A stretch of 64,000 bases of DNA from the NCBI RefSeq assembly GCF_910594005.1, contig NC_057820.1, positions 749,001-813,000 of the forward strand, read 5' to 3'. This document shows positions 20,930-32,310 of the stretch, piece after piece. The notes below the pieces were generated by a model, which saw only the letters and a list, made by a program, of their open reading frames with translations, was not told the origin of the DNA and searched no databases. The first letter of the stretch is position 1; each line of letters starts with the position of its first letter. A program made the position numbers and the translations under genes. The DNA is from Cervus elaphus. Its lineage: Eukaryota; Chordata; Mammalia; Artiodactyla; Cervidae.

Positions 20930-21240
20930 AGGAGCCGGTCGAATGCAATTCTCGATCAATAGCGGCCCCTAATAAGTGTAATAGGTTTTAATCGAGTAAT
21001 TATCCGAATTTTGACCCTATAATTTAGATGTTCGGGGGGAGTTTGCAAGGTGCTTGAAAGAGATATGCATGCAGCCGTAATGGGATATCGACCGGGCCGC
21101 GGCTCGGGCCGCCCCATTAGCGGTTGCTTTCCGCCGCTAAGCACATTTCCCCTTAACTGTAATCGAAGGGATTTAATTGTTTTTCCAGAGATAACCAGCG
21201 TTTTGTCACAATTAGTCTGATTTGTCCCCCCAAAAAATGA
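20930..21240. promoter_or_regulatory. AT-rich intronic block 2 of NKX1-1, strong candidate enhancer
   Basis: A 310-bp block of low CpG and high AT content lies about 400 bp from the exon 1 donor. It contains TCGATCAATAG, GTAATAGGTTTTAATCG, GAGTAATTATCCG, CTATAATTTAGATG, CCGTAATGGGATATCG, CCCATTAGCGG, CTGTAATCGAAGGG and ATTTAATTGTTTTTCC. No transposon features were seen. This is the densest cluster of homeodomain-like cores in the gene body. Confidence 0.55.
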
Positions 21241-21624
21241 GAGAGAAAGAGAAAGAAAAAAAAAAAGGAAAAAAATGAATGGAGGGCGGGGGCCTCGCGA
21301 GGCTGCGGCGGGAGTGGGGAGGTCACGGCGTGCGAGCCCGCCATGCCCAGGGCGCGCAGTAGCCAAACCTGCGCCGGCCGCGCGGCCCGCAGCCCTGCGC
21401 CCGGCCCGGGGAGCCATCTGGAAAGCACCGGGCGGTGCGGGCCGGGAGTCCGGGTCGGACGCAGGCGGCGGGCGGGCTGGTGCGGGCCCCGCGCGCTGCG
21501 AACTTTCCCACAGAGCCCTGGCGCCGGGCCGGCCAGGTTCGCCGAGGGGTCCCGGGAGCGCGAACGCGTAGCCGCGGCCCGTGCCCCTGCCCTGGAGACC
21601 CGGCGCCGGCCCTGTCGTACTCAC
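21241..21624 (-). other. NKX1-1 intron, exon 1-proximal part
   Basis: A purine-rich A/G tract (about 21236-21290) is followed by GC-rich sequence up to the donor, read on the gene strand as CGC|GTGAGTACG. Confidence 0.8.
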
Positions 21625-22075
21625 GCGGCGGCTCAGCTCCGGTCCCAGCTCCAGCTCCGGCGGCGACGAGGGCGCGGCGCTCCAGCTCCTCCGAGCGCGG
21701 CGGGCGTCCCGGGGCGGCGGGGGCCGGGACGCACGGGGCGCAGGCAGCGGGCGCCACGGGGCCCAGCAGCACACAGCGGCGTCTTCTGCTGTTGAACTTG
21801 TTGGGGTCCAGTATGTCCAGCACCGAGAAGGAGGTGGGGCGCGGCGGCGGGCCGGGCCGGGCCGCGCCAGCCCCCTCGGGCGCCGCGGGCACCGTGTCGC
21901 TGGCGGCTAGCGGCGGGGCTCCGGCTCGCGGGAAGGCAGGCAGTTCCGCGCGCCCGTCCATGGCGTCCCGGGCGGCGGCGGGCGCGGGCGGTGCGGGCCC
22001 TGGGCCTGGCGCGGGCGGCGGCGGCGGCGGCAGCGCGGGGCCGTCCCCGGGAGCTGCCGGGCCGCTCGCGCTCAT
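21625..22075 (-). CDS. NKX1-1: NKX1-1 exon 1: N terminus with TN/EH1-like motif
   Basis: The first coding exon starts at ATG 22075 (MSASGPAAPGDGPALP) and contributes 150 codons plus one base. It ends at donor GTGAGT (21624-21619). Residues 14-35 are Pro/Ala-rich. SFSVLDILDPNKF (82-94) is the TN domain, an EH1-like repressor motif that in NK proteins binds Groucho/TLE corepressors. FNSRRRRCVLLGP follows at 94-106, then a Cys/Pro/Ala stretch. A second in-frame ATG at 21961 (MDGRAELPAF) could also initiate. I prefer 22075 because it follows the TATA-like box by about 210 bp and its product matches the N terminus I remember for human NKX1-1. Confidence 0.92.
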
Positions 22076-22280
22076 GCCGGCCTCCCGCCGCGTCGGCCGC
22101 TCGGGCCCCTCCGGCTACTGGGCTCCCATCCCCGGCGGCCCGGGCGCCGCCGCTGGGTCCTGCGCCGGCGGCCGCGGCTCGGCTCGCGCCCCGGCTCGGT
22201 CCCCGAGCCGCCCCGCGCTCGGCCGGTGCTGCTGCCGCCGCCTCCGCCGCCGCCTCAGGCGCCCGCCGCGCCGGGCCGGC

Positions 22281-22290
22281 TCCTTTATGG
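22281..22290 (-). promoter_or_regulatory. TATA-like box of NKX1-1
   Basis: The gene strand reads CCATAAAGGA, flanked by GC-rich sequence. It lies about 206 bases upstream of the ATG, so transcription would start near 22255 and the 5' UTR would be about 180 nt. This is a motif-based prediction. Confidence 0.5.
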
Positions 22291-22386
22291 CGGCCCCGCC
22301 GGCGGCGCCCACGCGCCCACTCGCCGCACACACGTGCGCCCGCCGGCGGCCGCGGGCTCCGCCGCCCTCGTTAGCGCGCGCGCCTA

Positions 22387-22391
22387 ATTGG
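22387..22391 (-). promoter_or_regulatory. CCAAT box of NKX1-1
   Basis: The gene strand reads GCAGCCAATTAGG about 100 bases upstream of the TATA-like box. It is a typical NF-Y-type CCAAT position and overlaps an AATTAG homeodomain core. Confidence 0.5.
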
Positions 22392-23369
22392 CTGCGAACG
22401 GTCCCGGGCGGAGGAGGCGGGCCCCTCGCGGGACACACGGACGGCACCCCGGGCCCGACCGACAGACGCGCAGCCCGGGGACAAGTGCGGTGCGCGAGAG
22501 GCTGTCGCGGTTCGCTTCGCTTCCGCTCGTCCGGAAACGCCGCCGGCCCCCCAGGCTTGGGGCGGGGGGACGCAGCCCCCTTAAATAATTGCGGGGGCCC
22601 CGGGGCGCGCCCGGCGAGTTGGCTGGGGCATCCCAGCGGCTCGCGAGGCTGCCGCGCCCCTCGGCGGCTGGGCGAGCCGTGCGGTCCCCACGGACCGATC
22701 CCCGGGATCTTGGCCGCGTCGTCAGCCCTCTCCCGGGCGTTTCGCGGGCCTCAGTCCCGCCTCCCTCGTCCCTCTGCTCTCGAGTCTCCCGGTCTCGCTC
22801 GCTTAGCGACTCGGGCCGGCGTCCCCTCACGCCCCCGCCCCCTTCGCGCCGTCAAATTAGGGCCTGGCCTCGTGTCCGCGCCGGGGGCGGGGCCGACGGC
22901 CCCCGGGGTCGCTCATCAGAAGTGGAATCGAACGCGGGGACGGCCGGCTGGGCCTCCCGTCCCCGCCCCAAAACAGGGGCCGAAAAGCTCGTGCCCAGGG
23001 CAGGAGGCTTACACAAAAATCGATAGCCTCCTGGAAGGGGAGACAGAACCGCAAACTCCCCTCCCCGCTCCCGGAGAAGTCCTTCGGTCCGGGTGTTACG
23101 TGTGCGTTTCTCCACACCGCGAGGTGCGCACCGCCCGGCCCTGCGGCCCTCGGGGGGCCGGCCCGCGTCGGAGGGCGGGCCGCCGCTCTCTCCTCCCGGC
23201 GCCCGCCGATGAGCACACAGGCCGCCGCGGGACCCAGGTGGGAGCCGGCGGTGGGAGCGCGCGTGCAGGGTCCTCAGGGTGTGCGCTGTTGGCGGCGGGG
23301 TGTGCGCGCGGGCGTGTGCAAGAGCGGTGTGCGCCGCCCCTCACTGCGGTCCCCGGAGCCTGCTCTGCA

Positions 23370-23720
23370 CACAAGGACGGGTCCTTTGCAATTACCGCGG
23401 GCAATGATCCTTTGGAAGCAGAAATTAAAAGTTGGGAGAAATAATGGGGGACCGATTGGCTGTAATTTGGGCCAAGCTCGGACAGGCTGATCCTCAGGGA
23501 GGTGGGGGCGGGGTGGGGGGATGGGGAGGCCAGACGTCCCCTCCCCCAGCCCTTCCCCTCCCCCGCGTGCTGGTCCGTCCGGAGATTCTAATCAGACCCA
23601 CAACACTGTGTCCTTCCTTGCCAGGACTTGATTATTCTTTATCTTTAAATTATAAATCACCTCTGGGGGAAGGAGGGTGGATAATCTCTCATCACAGAGA
23701 GGTAATTATCTCCTTCCCAC
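23370..23720. promoter_or_regulatory. AT-rich block upstream of NKX1-1, candidate enhancer
   Basis: There are two AT-rich parts. The first (23385-23480) has GCAATTACCGCGGGCAATG and GGCTGTAATTTGGG. The second (23580-23712) has TTGATTATTCTTTATC, TAAATTATAAATC, GTGGATAATCTCTC and GAGGTAATTATCTCC. In the second, GATAAT and AATTATC flank CTCTC...GAGAG as a loose inverted repeat. No transposon match was recognised. Confidence 0.45.
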
Positions 23721-24900
23721 CCCCACCTTCCTGGAGGGACTCTTAGGCTCTCTCCACCCCTCCCCCAGCAAAGTTTGAACATAGATGCGCACACCCATTC
23801 GCACGCACTCACACACTTGTTCACCAGCACACACCACACACAGGCACAAATTCATTCAAGAGCACCCAGGCACGAAAAGGCAGTCACATCCCTGCAGCCA
23901 GCCTCACCCCCTGCCCGCCGGCTCCAAGCTGGCCTTGGTGCCCCTCCACTCTCTCCATGAGGAGGGGCACGCTGTCCCTGCCCCCTGAGCTACTGCTCAG
24001 AGCCCACCCCACCCCCAGGCACAGCTGCTGGGCAGTCCTGGGCCCTGACCTGGTTCTGGGTGGCCGAGGCTCAGAGTGAGGCAAGCCCCTGGAGGGCACG
24101 CTCACACACCATGCCTGGCCCCACCGCAGGTCACCAGGCGAGGCACACACACCGCAGTCAAGACCCCCAGCCTTTGCTGGGTGGGCGGAGGGCGGGGCGG
24201 GCAGGAGCCTGCGCTCACTCTGGTTACACGCTCATGTGAGGAAGAGAGATGTGAGCTCTCTTGGTACAACTTTCATTCCACACGAGCACACACACACATG
24301 AAATGACGGCCTGTATAATGTAGATGTAGTGTAATGTATGGTGATTATCACTAAAGCACAGTAAACAGAACACAGTATATTACATACGATATGTAATAAG
24401 CCTAATGGAATACTATACCAGAACAGACAACCACGCGTGCTCCTCTCCAAAGGACATGCGCACACTCAGCGCAGCAAAGCGCTCTTGCCCCGAGAGGTGC
24501 GGGCTGGTCCAGGCCGAGGGCCACTCGGATGAATGGCATGGATGGAAGCCCTGTGCCTGTCCCAGAGTGTGGAGATCCTTCCCGCCCCTTCTTCCCTGCC
24601 CCTCAGCGTTCTGCTGGGAGCTTCGGCAGGCAGGCAGGGAAAGGATCTCGAAGTCTGCAGCGTGCAGCCCAGAGCAGTGTGGGGCGATGGTGTGGGGGGG
24701 TCCTCCAGAGTACACGGGGGACCCCAGGATGCTTCCCCATGGGAAGCTGTGTGTGGACAGGGGTGGGGATATGGTCGCGTCCTCTCCCGCCCCACCCCTC
24801 CCCCATCTCTAAGGAACGGCCGTGGTCATGGAGATACACAGTACACCCTCCTCTACCAGACCTGGAGACGGCCTCCCATCTCCCCAACTTCAGCTCAGAG
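23721..24900. other. intergenic, CA-rich patch and moderate-GC unique DNA
   Basis: A CA-rich stretch lies at about 23790-23850, and an AT-rich patch of unknown origin at about 24300-24420. No gene was recognised. Confidence 0.5.
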
Positions 24901-24924
24901 CGTCTGGGGCTATAAAGACGTCCT

Positions 24925-25060
24925 TTTGCTCCTAATCACAATTGATTGTCAATTAGAACCTCATTTGTGCAATCTTTGCCCATCTGCCATATCGGGTTAT
25001 CTCCAAGCCACCAGCTTCACTTGCGGGAGCCCCAGGTGGGCAATGACAGGTGAAATCAGG
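24925..25060. promoter_or_regulatory. short AT-rich block with ATTGA/TCAAT inverted repeat
   Basis: The sequence CACAATTGATTGTCAATTAG includes ATTGATTGTCAAT (24941-24953), an exact 5-bp inverted repeat with a 3-bp spacer. GCAATCTTTGCC and ATCGGGTTATCTCC follow. It resembles a small conserved element of the homeodomain/PBX-MEIS type. Confidence 0.38.
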
Positions 25061-28000
25061 GCTTGACGTGGGGATGGCTCCACCTGCCTGGTGGACAGGA
25101 AACCCCCCTCATTACTAAGCCCCACACTCTGCACATCTGTCAGGACCAGAGGGGGTCACTGGTGGGTTGGGAGGGGGAGTGTCAAGGCTGGAACCAACAT
25201 GGACAAAGTTAGAAATCTGGGGAGAGACTGGTGATAAAAGGCCTTCGAAGTGTGGATGAGGGCTGAGATTATGTGGAAGAGGGGAGGGGAGGGAGGTGCC
25301 TGAGGGAGCTGGGGGAGCGCTGAGGTCTCAGTCCTCTCACCTGCCAGCATCCTCGCGTTTGGCCGGCTTGGATGCGTCAGCAGGAGGAGCAGCCCCCCAT
25401 CGCTGCCACTATCCCTTCATGCGTTTGTGAGCCCCCCCCCTCAATTTTTCATCTGTGAGTTGTGGGAGTTGGATCCCATGTGACCTCTAAGGTCCCCATA
25501 TCCTCCCCTCAAAGGACGAAGGATGACAGAATTAACAGCCTTCACTGTACATGGTGGTGGGGGGCGGGGGGAGCTCCCTTCTCCTCTTGCAGCTGGAAGA
25601 GCAGCAGTGCTTGGGGGTCTCCAGGGCACATGGATAAACAACCCCCGCTTTGAGTGATGTTTGGTTCATGCAAAACACACCCCACCCCAGACGGCCCAGG
25701 ATCCTCCCAACATCTCCATGAGGGACGCAGAGCAGGGGTGACTCCGTCCGCAGACCAGTGCTTCAGTCCCTGAGTCCGGACTGGGTCCTCTGCTGGCACT
25801 GCGGCCTCTCTGAGTGGGCTCCTCCCGGGGGCCTGTGGGGAGGATGCAGGCGGCAGAGGCGGAGGCTGGCCACAGAAGGCTCTGTGCGCCCTCCCCCTCC
25901 TATGCACCCCCAAATACCCTCCGGCAACGGCTGTGGGTCACCTGAAGTTTGGCAAATGAAAGGGGAACTCTCTGCTTCTTTGCTTTCTCGTCTTCTCTGA
26001 GACCTCACCTGGGGTCTTCTGACGACTCGAGAAAGGGCACCCCACACTCAGGACACCAGAGAAGGGAGGGGGCCTGGGCTGCCGCACGGAAGCTTCGGGA
26101 CAAGGGGGACCCAGCCTCACGCAGCCTTGGCGTCCAGAGCGCCGTCAGCACCGCGGAGAGCGCACGCCCAGGCCCGTGTTCAGCACCGCGGACAGCGCCC
26201 CGGCCCCTTGCGCTCTGCTCCAGGCAGCGTGCCCCGGTGCCTGCGGCCCTTTGGCCGCACCGGCGCGTGGTGCCAGCATCTTTAATGGCACAAAGGACAG
26301 GTAATCGGCCACCAGCTGACGACAGGGAAGACAGTTCAGATGCGGTGTCTGGGGGGGGAGGTGTCCTTGCCCCAGCAGACCCTGTCCCTCCAGACTCCCC
26401 CTTGAGGTTTCTGTCCTCGTCAGCCACTTTGCCTGTCACTGTCCATCCCTGCGGGGCAGCAGGGGCTCCAGGTTTGATCCAGCCCTGGATGGCCACCTGC
26501 CCTCCCTGTCCTCCAGGGTCCTGCTAGACGCAGAGCTCCAAGCTCAGGCATTTTCAGTCAGCGCTCACCAGAGGCTTCTGGGATTTCTATGGATCCGCCC
26601 CCCCCCCCACCCCGGGGAACGCCCAAGGTCCCTCTGTCTAGGGGTGAATGCTCAGAAGACCCCTCCCAAGTGGACTGACAGGTGCCTTGAGCTCTGCGTA
26701 TCAGGGTCCCCTGACAGTGGCCACCTCTCCTGCCCCTGCCACAGCCTGGCCCTTCTGTCTGCCCCCCATCACTCTAAAGCACAAATCCAATCACAGGCCT
26801 CCTGTTCCAGCAACTGCTTGAGGTTGCCATGGTCCAGGACTGACTCAGGGCTCTGCAGCCCGAATCAGGCAAGGCCTTCCTGACTGGGTCCTGGGGGTGG
26901 TCCTGCTGGCCCTTAAGCCTGGTCCTGTGCCGTGTGCACACACATCCTGCCTACTCACCTTAGTGGCAGCCCCCCCTGGAGGCCGCCTGACTTCCCCACA
27001 CGGAGGCGGCGTCAGCCTGGGGGCCTGTCCAGACCCCAAGCGTCACGCTGTCATGACGTAGCACGCAATGGTGCCTCTGTGTGTTCACCGCGGCTCTGGC
27101 CCCAGACCGTGGGCTCCGGGACATCATGTGTGTGGCTCCCTTAGCTCCCTGTCTCCCGTCAGAGCAGATGCAGGATGCAAAATGCAAAAGTGGGTTTACA
27201 TTGACAAGAACAATTGGAGGGAGCAATGCTGAGCGTGGAGAGTGTGTTTCCGCTCGTGCACTGCACTCGCACCCCCGTAGCAGTTGACTCCCTTGTCTGT
27301 CCCTCCCCTGGGAACAGGGAGACGGCCCTGGCCACCTTGGGTGTGTCCTCCGCTGGCAGGGTGGCCTGGCGCTGACCAGGTTTCTGCTGGGTGCAGTGGA
27401 CACAGGTGCTGCCCTGCCTGTTTCCCGGTTCAAGCTGCTGAGTGCAGCGGGTCAGGCTCACACCCAGGAGCTACTTGGGAGGCGCCTGTCCCAGGGGCCC
27501 CCTCCTCAGGGGCGGGACTGGGAGGGCGGTGTCCTTGCTCTGACCTGGCTTGGCCTCTTCCTCTCTCCCGCCTGGATTTCTCCTGCCTCAGTAAATCCCA
27601 GGCACCCGCATCACTGCTTGGGCCTCCCCAGGGGTCAGAGGTTGGAGATGGACCTGGTCTACTCTAGGCTTCCTCTGCATGAGGGAGCATGGTCAGCCTG
27701 TGGGCCTGCTGTCTTGGTGCACAGCTGGGTTCTGGATGCATCTGCGCGCGCACACACTTTCACAGTAACTCCTCCCCTCCCCCAGCCCCATCCAACTGGA
27801 AGAGCTCTAATGAAATCAGAAACGTTCCGGGGTGGATGGTGTAGCCCAAGTCCCCTGCCCTTCACTCTCCCTCCCAACAAGGCCTGCCAGTGGGGAACGG
27901 ATGCTCTCCACTGCTGAAGCCAGCTTTGGCCACGTGGGTTTGGCCATGTGACCTGCACGGGCAGAAGTGACCAGGCCTCCTGACTCAGGCCTTCAGAGGC

Positions 28001-28769
28001 CTCCTGTTCCCGCCTGTGGACGCTTCCAATCTCTTCCATCAGAACACGGTCCAAGGCCCTGACAGCCCCTCGGCTGGGCCTAGAAAGGAAGGTATCGAGG
28101 CTGCCAGAACCCCACTAACGCTCCTGGCCAGGGAGCAGGGTGGCAATTGGCAGCAGATCCTGGCCCACCGGCAGGAAACGAGTGACCATGCTGTGGGCCA
28201 CCGAGAGCTTTGGGGTTGTTTGTCACACAGCGGGGTGGGGGCAGAGCCCTGACTGACACAGTGCACCCCTGGCAGCCACGCGTCAGGGCGGAGACAAGGC
28301 GCCCTTGTCAGCCCCACTCACCCGTCTGCCCGGGCTTCGCCCACCTGGCTCTCCCGTCGTTTCTCCCTCTGTGGCCAGACCCCTACCTGTCCAGCAGCTG
28401 GCCTAGCGCTGCCCAGCCATCCCTCGGTCACAGCGTGGCCCACCCCCCAGACATTCCCCTCATCACTCTGCGTTCTGGCCACAGGTCTGACAGCGTGGCC
28501 CCAGGCTGGGCCTGGGGGTAGCAGAGAGTAAGATTTGCAGGTCTTGCCTGGGGAGCCCCTGCAATCCCCCGGCCACAGGGAGGGAGGGTGGGTGGGCGGT
28601 GACCGCAGCCTGAGGGGTGGAGGGCGGGTGAAGGCGGTGGGGGAGGAGGTGCCCCTCTCCCGCCCAGAGGGAGGGGGGCAGGGAGCGCAGATAACGTTCC
28701 GGAACTGAATTCACAGGAGCCGCCCGCACTCAGGGGCCTGCGGCCGCAGGTCGGAAGGGCACGCGGGGG
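25061..28769. other. GC-rich intergenic sequence, no gene recognised
   Basis: Unique sequence lacking a confident coding region. Patches near 26,650-26,900 and 27,930-28,150 may be very old interspersed repeats, but I cannot name a family. Open frames up to 192 codons are low-complexity artefacts. Confidence 0.45.
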
Positions 28770-28910
28770 GGGGCGGTCAGGCGGCGTAATGAGCTTAATT
28801 GAGGTTAATGCCTCTTGCGCAGCTCCCTGATTATTAAATTATTATTATCACGCGCATGAATCATAATTAGAAGTTTGAGTAACGCTCCAGGGGAAAGCTC
28901 GGAGCAGCGA
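28770..28910. promoter_or_regulatory. AT-rich block, candidate enhancer
   Basis: It contains GCGTAATGAGCTTAATTGAG, GGTTAATGCC, CTGATTATTAAATTATTATT, ATGAATCATAATTAGAAG and GAGTAACGC between GC-rich flanks. It is non-repetitive, with many ATTA/TAAT cores in 130 bp. Confidence 0.48.
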
Positions 28911-29704
28911 TTCAGGCGCGCCGTAACCTCCCAGGGCCCGGGGCGGGGTGGGGGCGCGTGCCGCGTTGAAGGGGTGTCGGCGGCAGGGGTGGGGGGCGCT
29001 GTGTTTGCAGAGGGAAGTGTCCTGGTGTGGCGAGCGTTGTCTGCCGGGGTGGAGGCGCGCGCGTGTCCGAGGGCTGCCGCGCGGTCACCCGCAGTGCCGT
29101 CCCCCGGGCGGGGCAGCAGGACACTGGGGTGGGGGGCACTGGGAGCCCCCGCGGCCCCCACGGCTGCCCCTCTCCTGCCGGGGTTTGTGACGGCATCTCC
29201 CCTCCCACCCCTACGGTGCCCTCCCGATCGCCCCCCAGGAGGCCCCCAGGCACTCCACAGGGTTGGGGGCCTGCCGCGCGACCCGCGTCCTGCGCCGCGT
29301 GTCACTCACACGCGTCTCTGCATGTCTGCCCCCGTGTGTGTGGGGGGGGGGGTGCAAACCCCTATGTGTCGTGTGGGTCCGACCTGCGTGTCGGTAACCG
29401 GCGTGCTTGTGAGCCTGCCGGCAGGGGTCCAGGGGAAACACCCCGAGGGCGGGGTGGGGGCGGGGTTGGGGGGCTTTCTAGGCAGCACACTCCAAAGCCT
29501 CCGCCCGGTCCTCGGGCCCCGCCCCCTGCAAAGCTCCTCCCAGAGACTCCGGAGAGGAGAAGACGGGCTGGGAGCGCTGGGGAGGGTCCAGGGGCTGCTC
29601 TGCAGGAGAGAGGCCCCCTCCCCTCCTCTCCCCTCCCCTCCTTTCGCCCCTCCCCCGCCCCTCCCCTCCCTCCCCCTTCCCCGCCCCAGCCCCTCCCCCT
29701 CCCC
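28911..29704. other. GC-rich spacer with C-rich tract
   Basis: CpG-moderate sequence lies between two AT-rich blocks. A run of CCCCTCCC-type repeats (about 29618-29705) makes the - strand purine-rich (GGGGAGG). No gene was recognised. Confidence 0.6.
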
Positions 29705-30115
29705 CTCCACTTCTCAATTTATTTTCCTCTGTTGCAGAAACATATTGAAGGGGGAGAAAAAGGAAACATTAAGATCCACTGTGAGCCGCACAGCGGTTTA
29801 ACGATTTCAAATGAGCCCCGGCTTGGGTGAGGACCCGACAATCGGCCGTCAGGATGGCAGATGACGGCTAAAATTACCCGGAATCAATATTCTCACCGGG
29901 TGTCCCAGGCTGATAAGCGCCGCCAAGACAATGTTGACTATTAAAGTCGACAGCTTGAGATATTACACTATTAGTTATGCTATTTTTAATAATCTATAAT
30001 ATTTGGGCTATAATTAATTAATTATACGGGTCAGATAATATCTCGGGCTGGAATGAGGTCTGAAGGACCTATTACCGTGGTAATGAGAAAGGGGAAATCT
30101 AATCTGAGGACAGGT
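29705..30115. promoter_or_regulatory. 400-bp AT-rich block, strongest distal enhancer candidate
   Basis: This is the longest such block upstream of NKX1-1. It holds CTAAAATTACCCGG, GGAATCAATATTC, GACTATTAAAGTCGAC, ATTACACTATTAGTTATG, GGGCTATAATTAATTAATTA, GTCAGATAATATC and the exact inverted repeat ATTACCGTGGTAAT (30071-30084). No transposon text or simple repeat dominates. Confidence 0.55.
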
Positions 30116-31790
30116 GCAAGAGGGCCGCGCGCAGGCCCGGGACGCTGCCGCCGAGCGCGCCTCGGCGCCTCTGCCCTGGGCCCGCCCAGAGCGGCGGCCC
30201 CTGGAAGCAGGGCCTGTGGGTCACGGGCGTGGGTCTCTGCCTCTGAGCAGCTGGGGGAGGGCGCGGGGGTGACCTGGACCTCCTCCAGGGATGCTCCGGG
30301 CCTCTGGTCCCCGGAGGCCCCCACTGCTTCCCGGTCTCTCTCACGTGGAAGCTGGACTGAGGCTTCCTGGTCCAAGATGCTCAGAGCTCAGATCACAGGC
30401 CTCGCCTCACGCCCATCCAACCTCTTTCCAACACGGGGAACAAAACCCAGGCCTGCTCTCTCAGTCTGGAGGGCCTCTCTGGCCGCTCACCCCACCCGCT
30501 TCCTCCCACCCCCGGCCAGGAGGCCTTCCTGCTGCAGCCCCAGGTCCCTTGCACTGGCTGTTGTTCCAACTGCCCACCTTCTCACTGACACACATTTCAC
30601 TTCTTCCCGTTGATGCTCATTTCCAGCGGCGCCTCCCCAAAGGCCCCGTCTCAGATGCCCCCACCACAAACGATTGTCGATCTGCTGGAGCGGGAATGGG
30701 GGGTCGGTGCTGCTGCTCCTGAGGGCACAGAACCAGGGAACCGGGGTCTGGACGAGGCTCACGTGCGGGTGTGCCGTCCCAGCTGAGCTCAGCGGGGCCA
30801 CCGCCCCCCTGGCTGTGCTCCAGCCACGGGAGCTGCCCTGCCCTTGCTGGGGTCCTTCCCCCAAACCATGCTGTGGGCTGCTTCCCAGGAGTGCAGTCCT
30901 GCTAGGATGGGCTGCAGGAAGGTGGGAAGGGGCGCTCTGTCTGCCTGCCTGGGGGCCCGGGGCCTCAGAAGAGTCCGGGGTCTGGACGTCCTGATGGGGT
31001 GGGAACCCCGCAGGGCTGCCACTCCTCACCCCAGTGCCTCCTCTTCCGGGTCAGCCCCCAGCCACTGCCCAGCCTGCCCCTTGCTGCCTGCACCTCCTCA
31101 CGGCCAGCTGCTGCGGTGCTGGGTGGTGGGAGGAGGGCCCTCCGTCTGCAGGGAATTTAAAACAGGAGTGAGACCATCAGCAGCTGGCCCCTTCCGACTG
31201 TCACCAGCATGGTGTGTCTAAACGATGTCAGTGATAAATATTCCTCCCGGAAAAAAATGCTTTGTCGGTCCAAGCTCTAGATGGTGGCTGTGGTTACTGC
31301 AGTCTGTAGAAACGTCTGTGAACTTCCGACTCCACATCGCTCAGCTTCTCCCTGTGTGTGAGCGTCACCCACGCAGACGCTGATCGGGACCCCAGGCCCC
31401 AGACCGGCCGCACCTGTCGCCGTCTCGGTGTTCTACTCTCAGCCTCGTGCAAACAGCAGGCCCCATGTGAAGACCCAGAGACGGAGATGCAGGACGTGTG
31501 ACCCCGCCTTGCCGTTCTAGGTGCCATCCTCACAGCTCCGGAGCGGACCCCAAGGGCATCTTCCAGTGCACCAGGGGGTCCTGCCCCGGACCCGGGAGCG
31601 GAGGAAGGACGGTAGTGGGAGAAAGCTGGCGAAACCCCGGCCAGGCTTCCCTTGACTGTTTCCCAGCCCTGCCGTTTGTGGGGACAGGTGTGTGGTGGGT
31701 AGTGGGGAGGAGCTGACCCGGGGGCCAGGAGGAGCCTTCCAGAGCTCCTTGCTGCACTCTGCAACTCTCCCTCAGACCTGAAGTTATTCC
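30116..31790. other. GC-rich intergenic sequence
   Basis: Unique sequence without recognisable gene or transposon; open frames are composition artefacts. Confidence 0.45.
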
Positions 31791-31983
31791 CAGATGAAAA
31801 TTTTACTAAAATACTAAATTTTACTTAAAATTATTAAAATTACTAAAATTTTAACGTGATCTAAAAGTACCAACCCATTACCTTTTCCTTTTCTTTGCAT
31901 TTTAGTATTAAATTGGTTAGATTTTTTACTGATGATGTAAAAATTCAATAAAAGAAAATCCTCACCATTGGTGTTTATTGTCT
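31791..31983. other. AT-rich stretch of unknown origin
   Basis: Repeated AAATTACTAAAATTTTA-like text (31795-31860) looks like a degenerate AT-rich simple repeat. It borders a BovB fragment. Confidence 0.5.
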
Positions 31984-32310
31984 GTCCAGTTCAGTCACTC
32001 AGTCGTGCCTGACTCTTTACGACCCCATGGACTGTACCACACCAGGCCTCCCTGTCCATCACCAACTCCCGGAGTTTACTCAAACTCATGTCCATCAAGT
32101 CGGTGATGCCATCCAACCACCTCATCCTCTGTTGTCCCCTTCTCCTCCTGCCTTCAATCTTTCCAGCATCAGGGTCTTTTCCAATAAGTCAGTTCTTCAC
32201 ATCAGGTGGCCAAAGTGTTGGAGCTTCAGCTTCAGTATCAGTCCTTCCAATGAATATTCAGGACTGATTTCCTTTAGGATGGACTGGTTGGATCGCCTTG
32301 CTGTGGTTGC
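31984..32310 (-). mobile_element. BovB 3' fragment, minus orientation
   Basis: CCAGTTCAGTCACTCAGTCG, CAGGCCTCCCTGTCCATCAC, GTGATGCCATCCAACCACC and TCTTTTCCAATAAGTCAG are the reverse complement of the BovB 3' region. The same region appears in sense orientation near 10580-10830. The + strand frame at 32027-32845 runs through it and is not a gene. Confidence 0.9.

Larger units (their letters stand above)
18390..23350. other. CpG island spanning NKX1-1
   Basis: CpG dinucleotides are very dense across both coding exons, the promoter and about 1 kb upstream, broken only by two AT-rich intronic blocks. Such broad islands are typical of Polycomb-regulated developmental transcription factor genes (established for homeobox loci; inferred here). 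Edges are approximate. Confidence 0.75.

Noticed and set aside
21435..23444. 669-codon + strand open frame antisense to the NKX1-1 promoter and exon 1
   Set aside because: It is open because CpG-island DNA has few stops. It is antisense to a well-supported exon, Gly/Ala/Arg/Pro-rich, and has no family resemblance.
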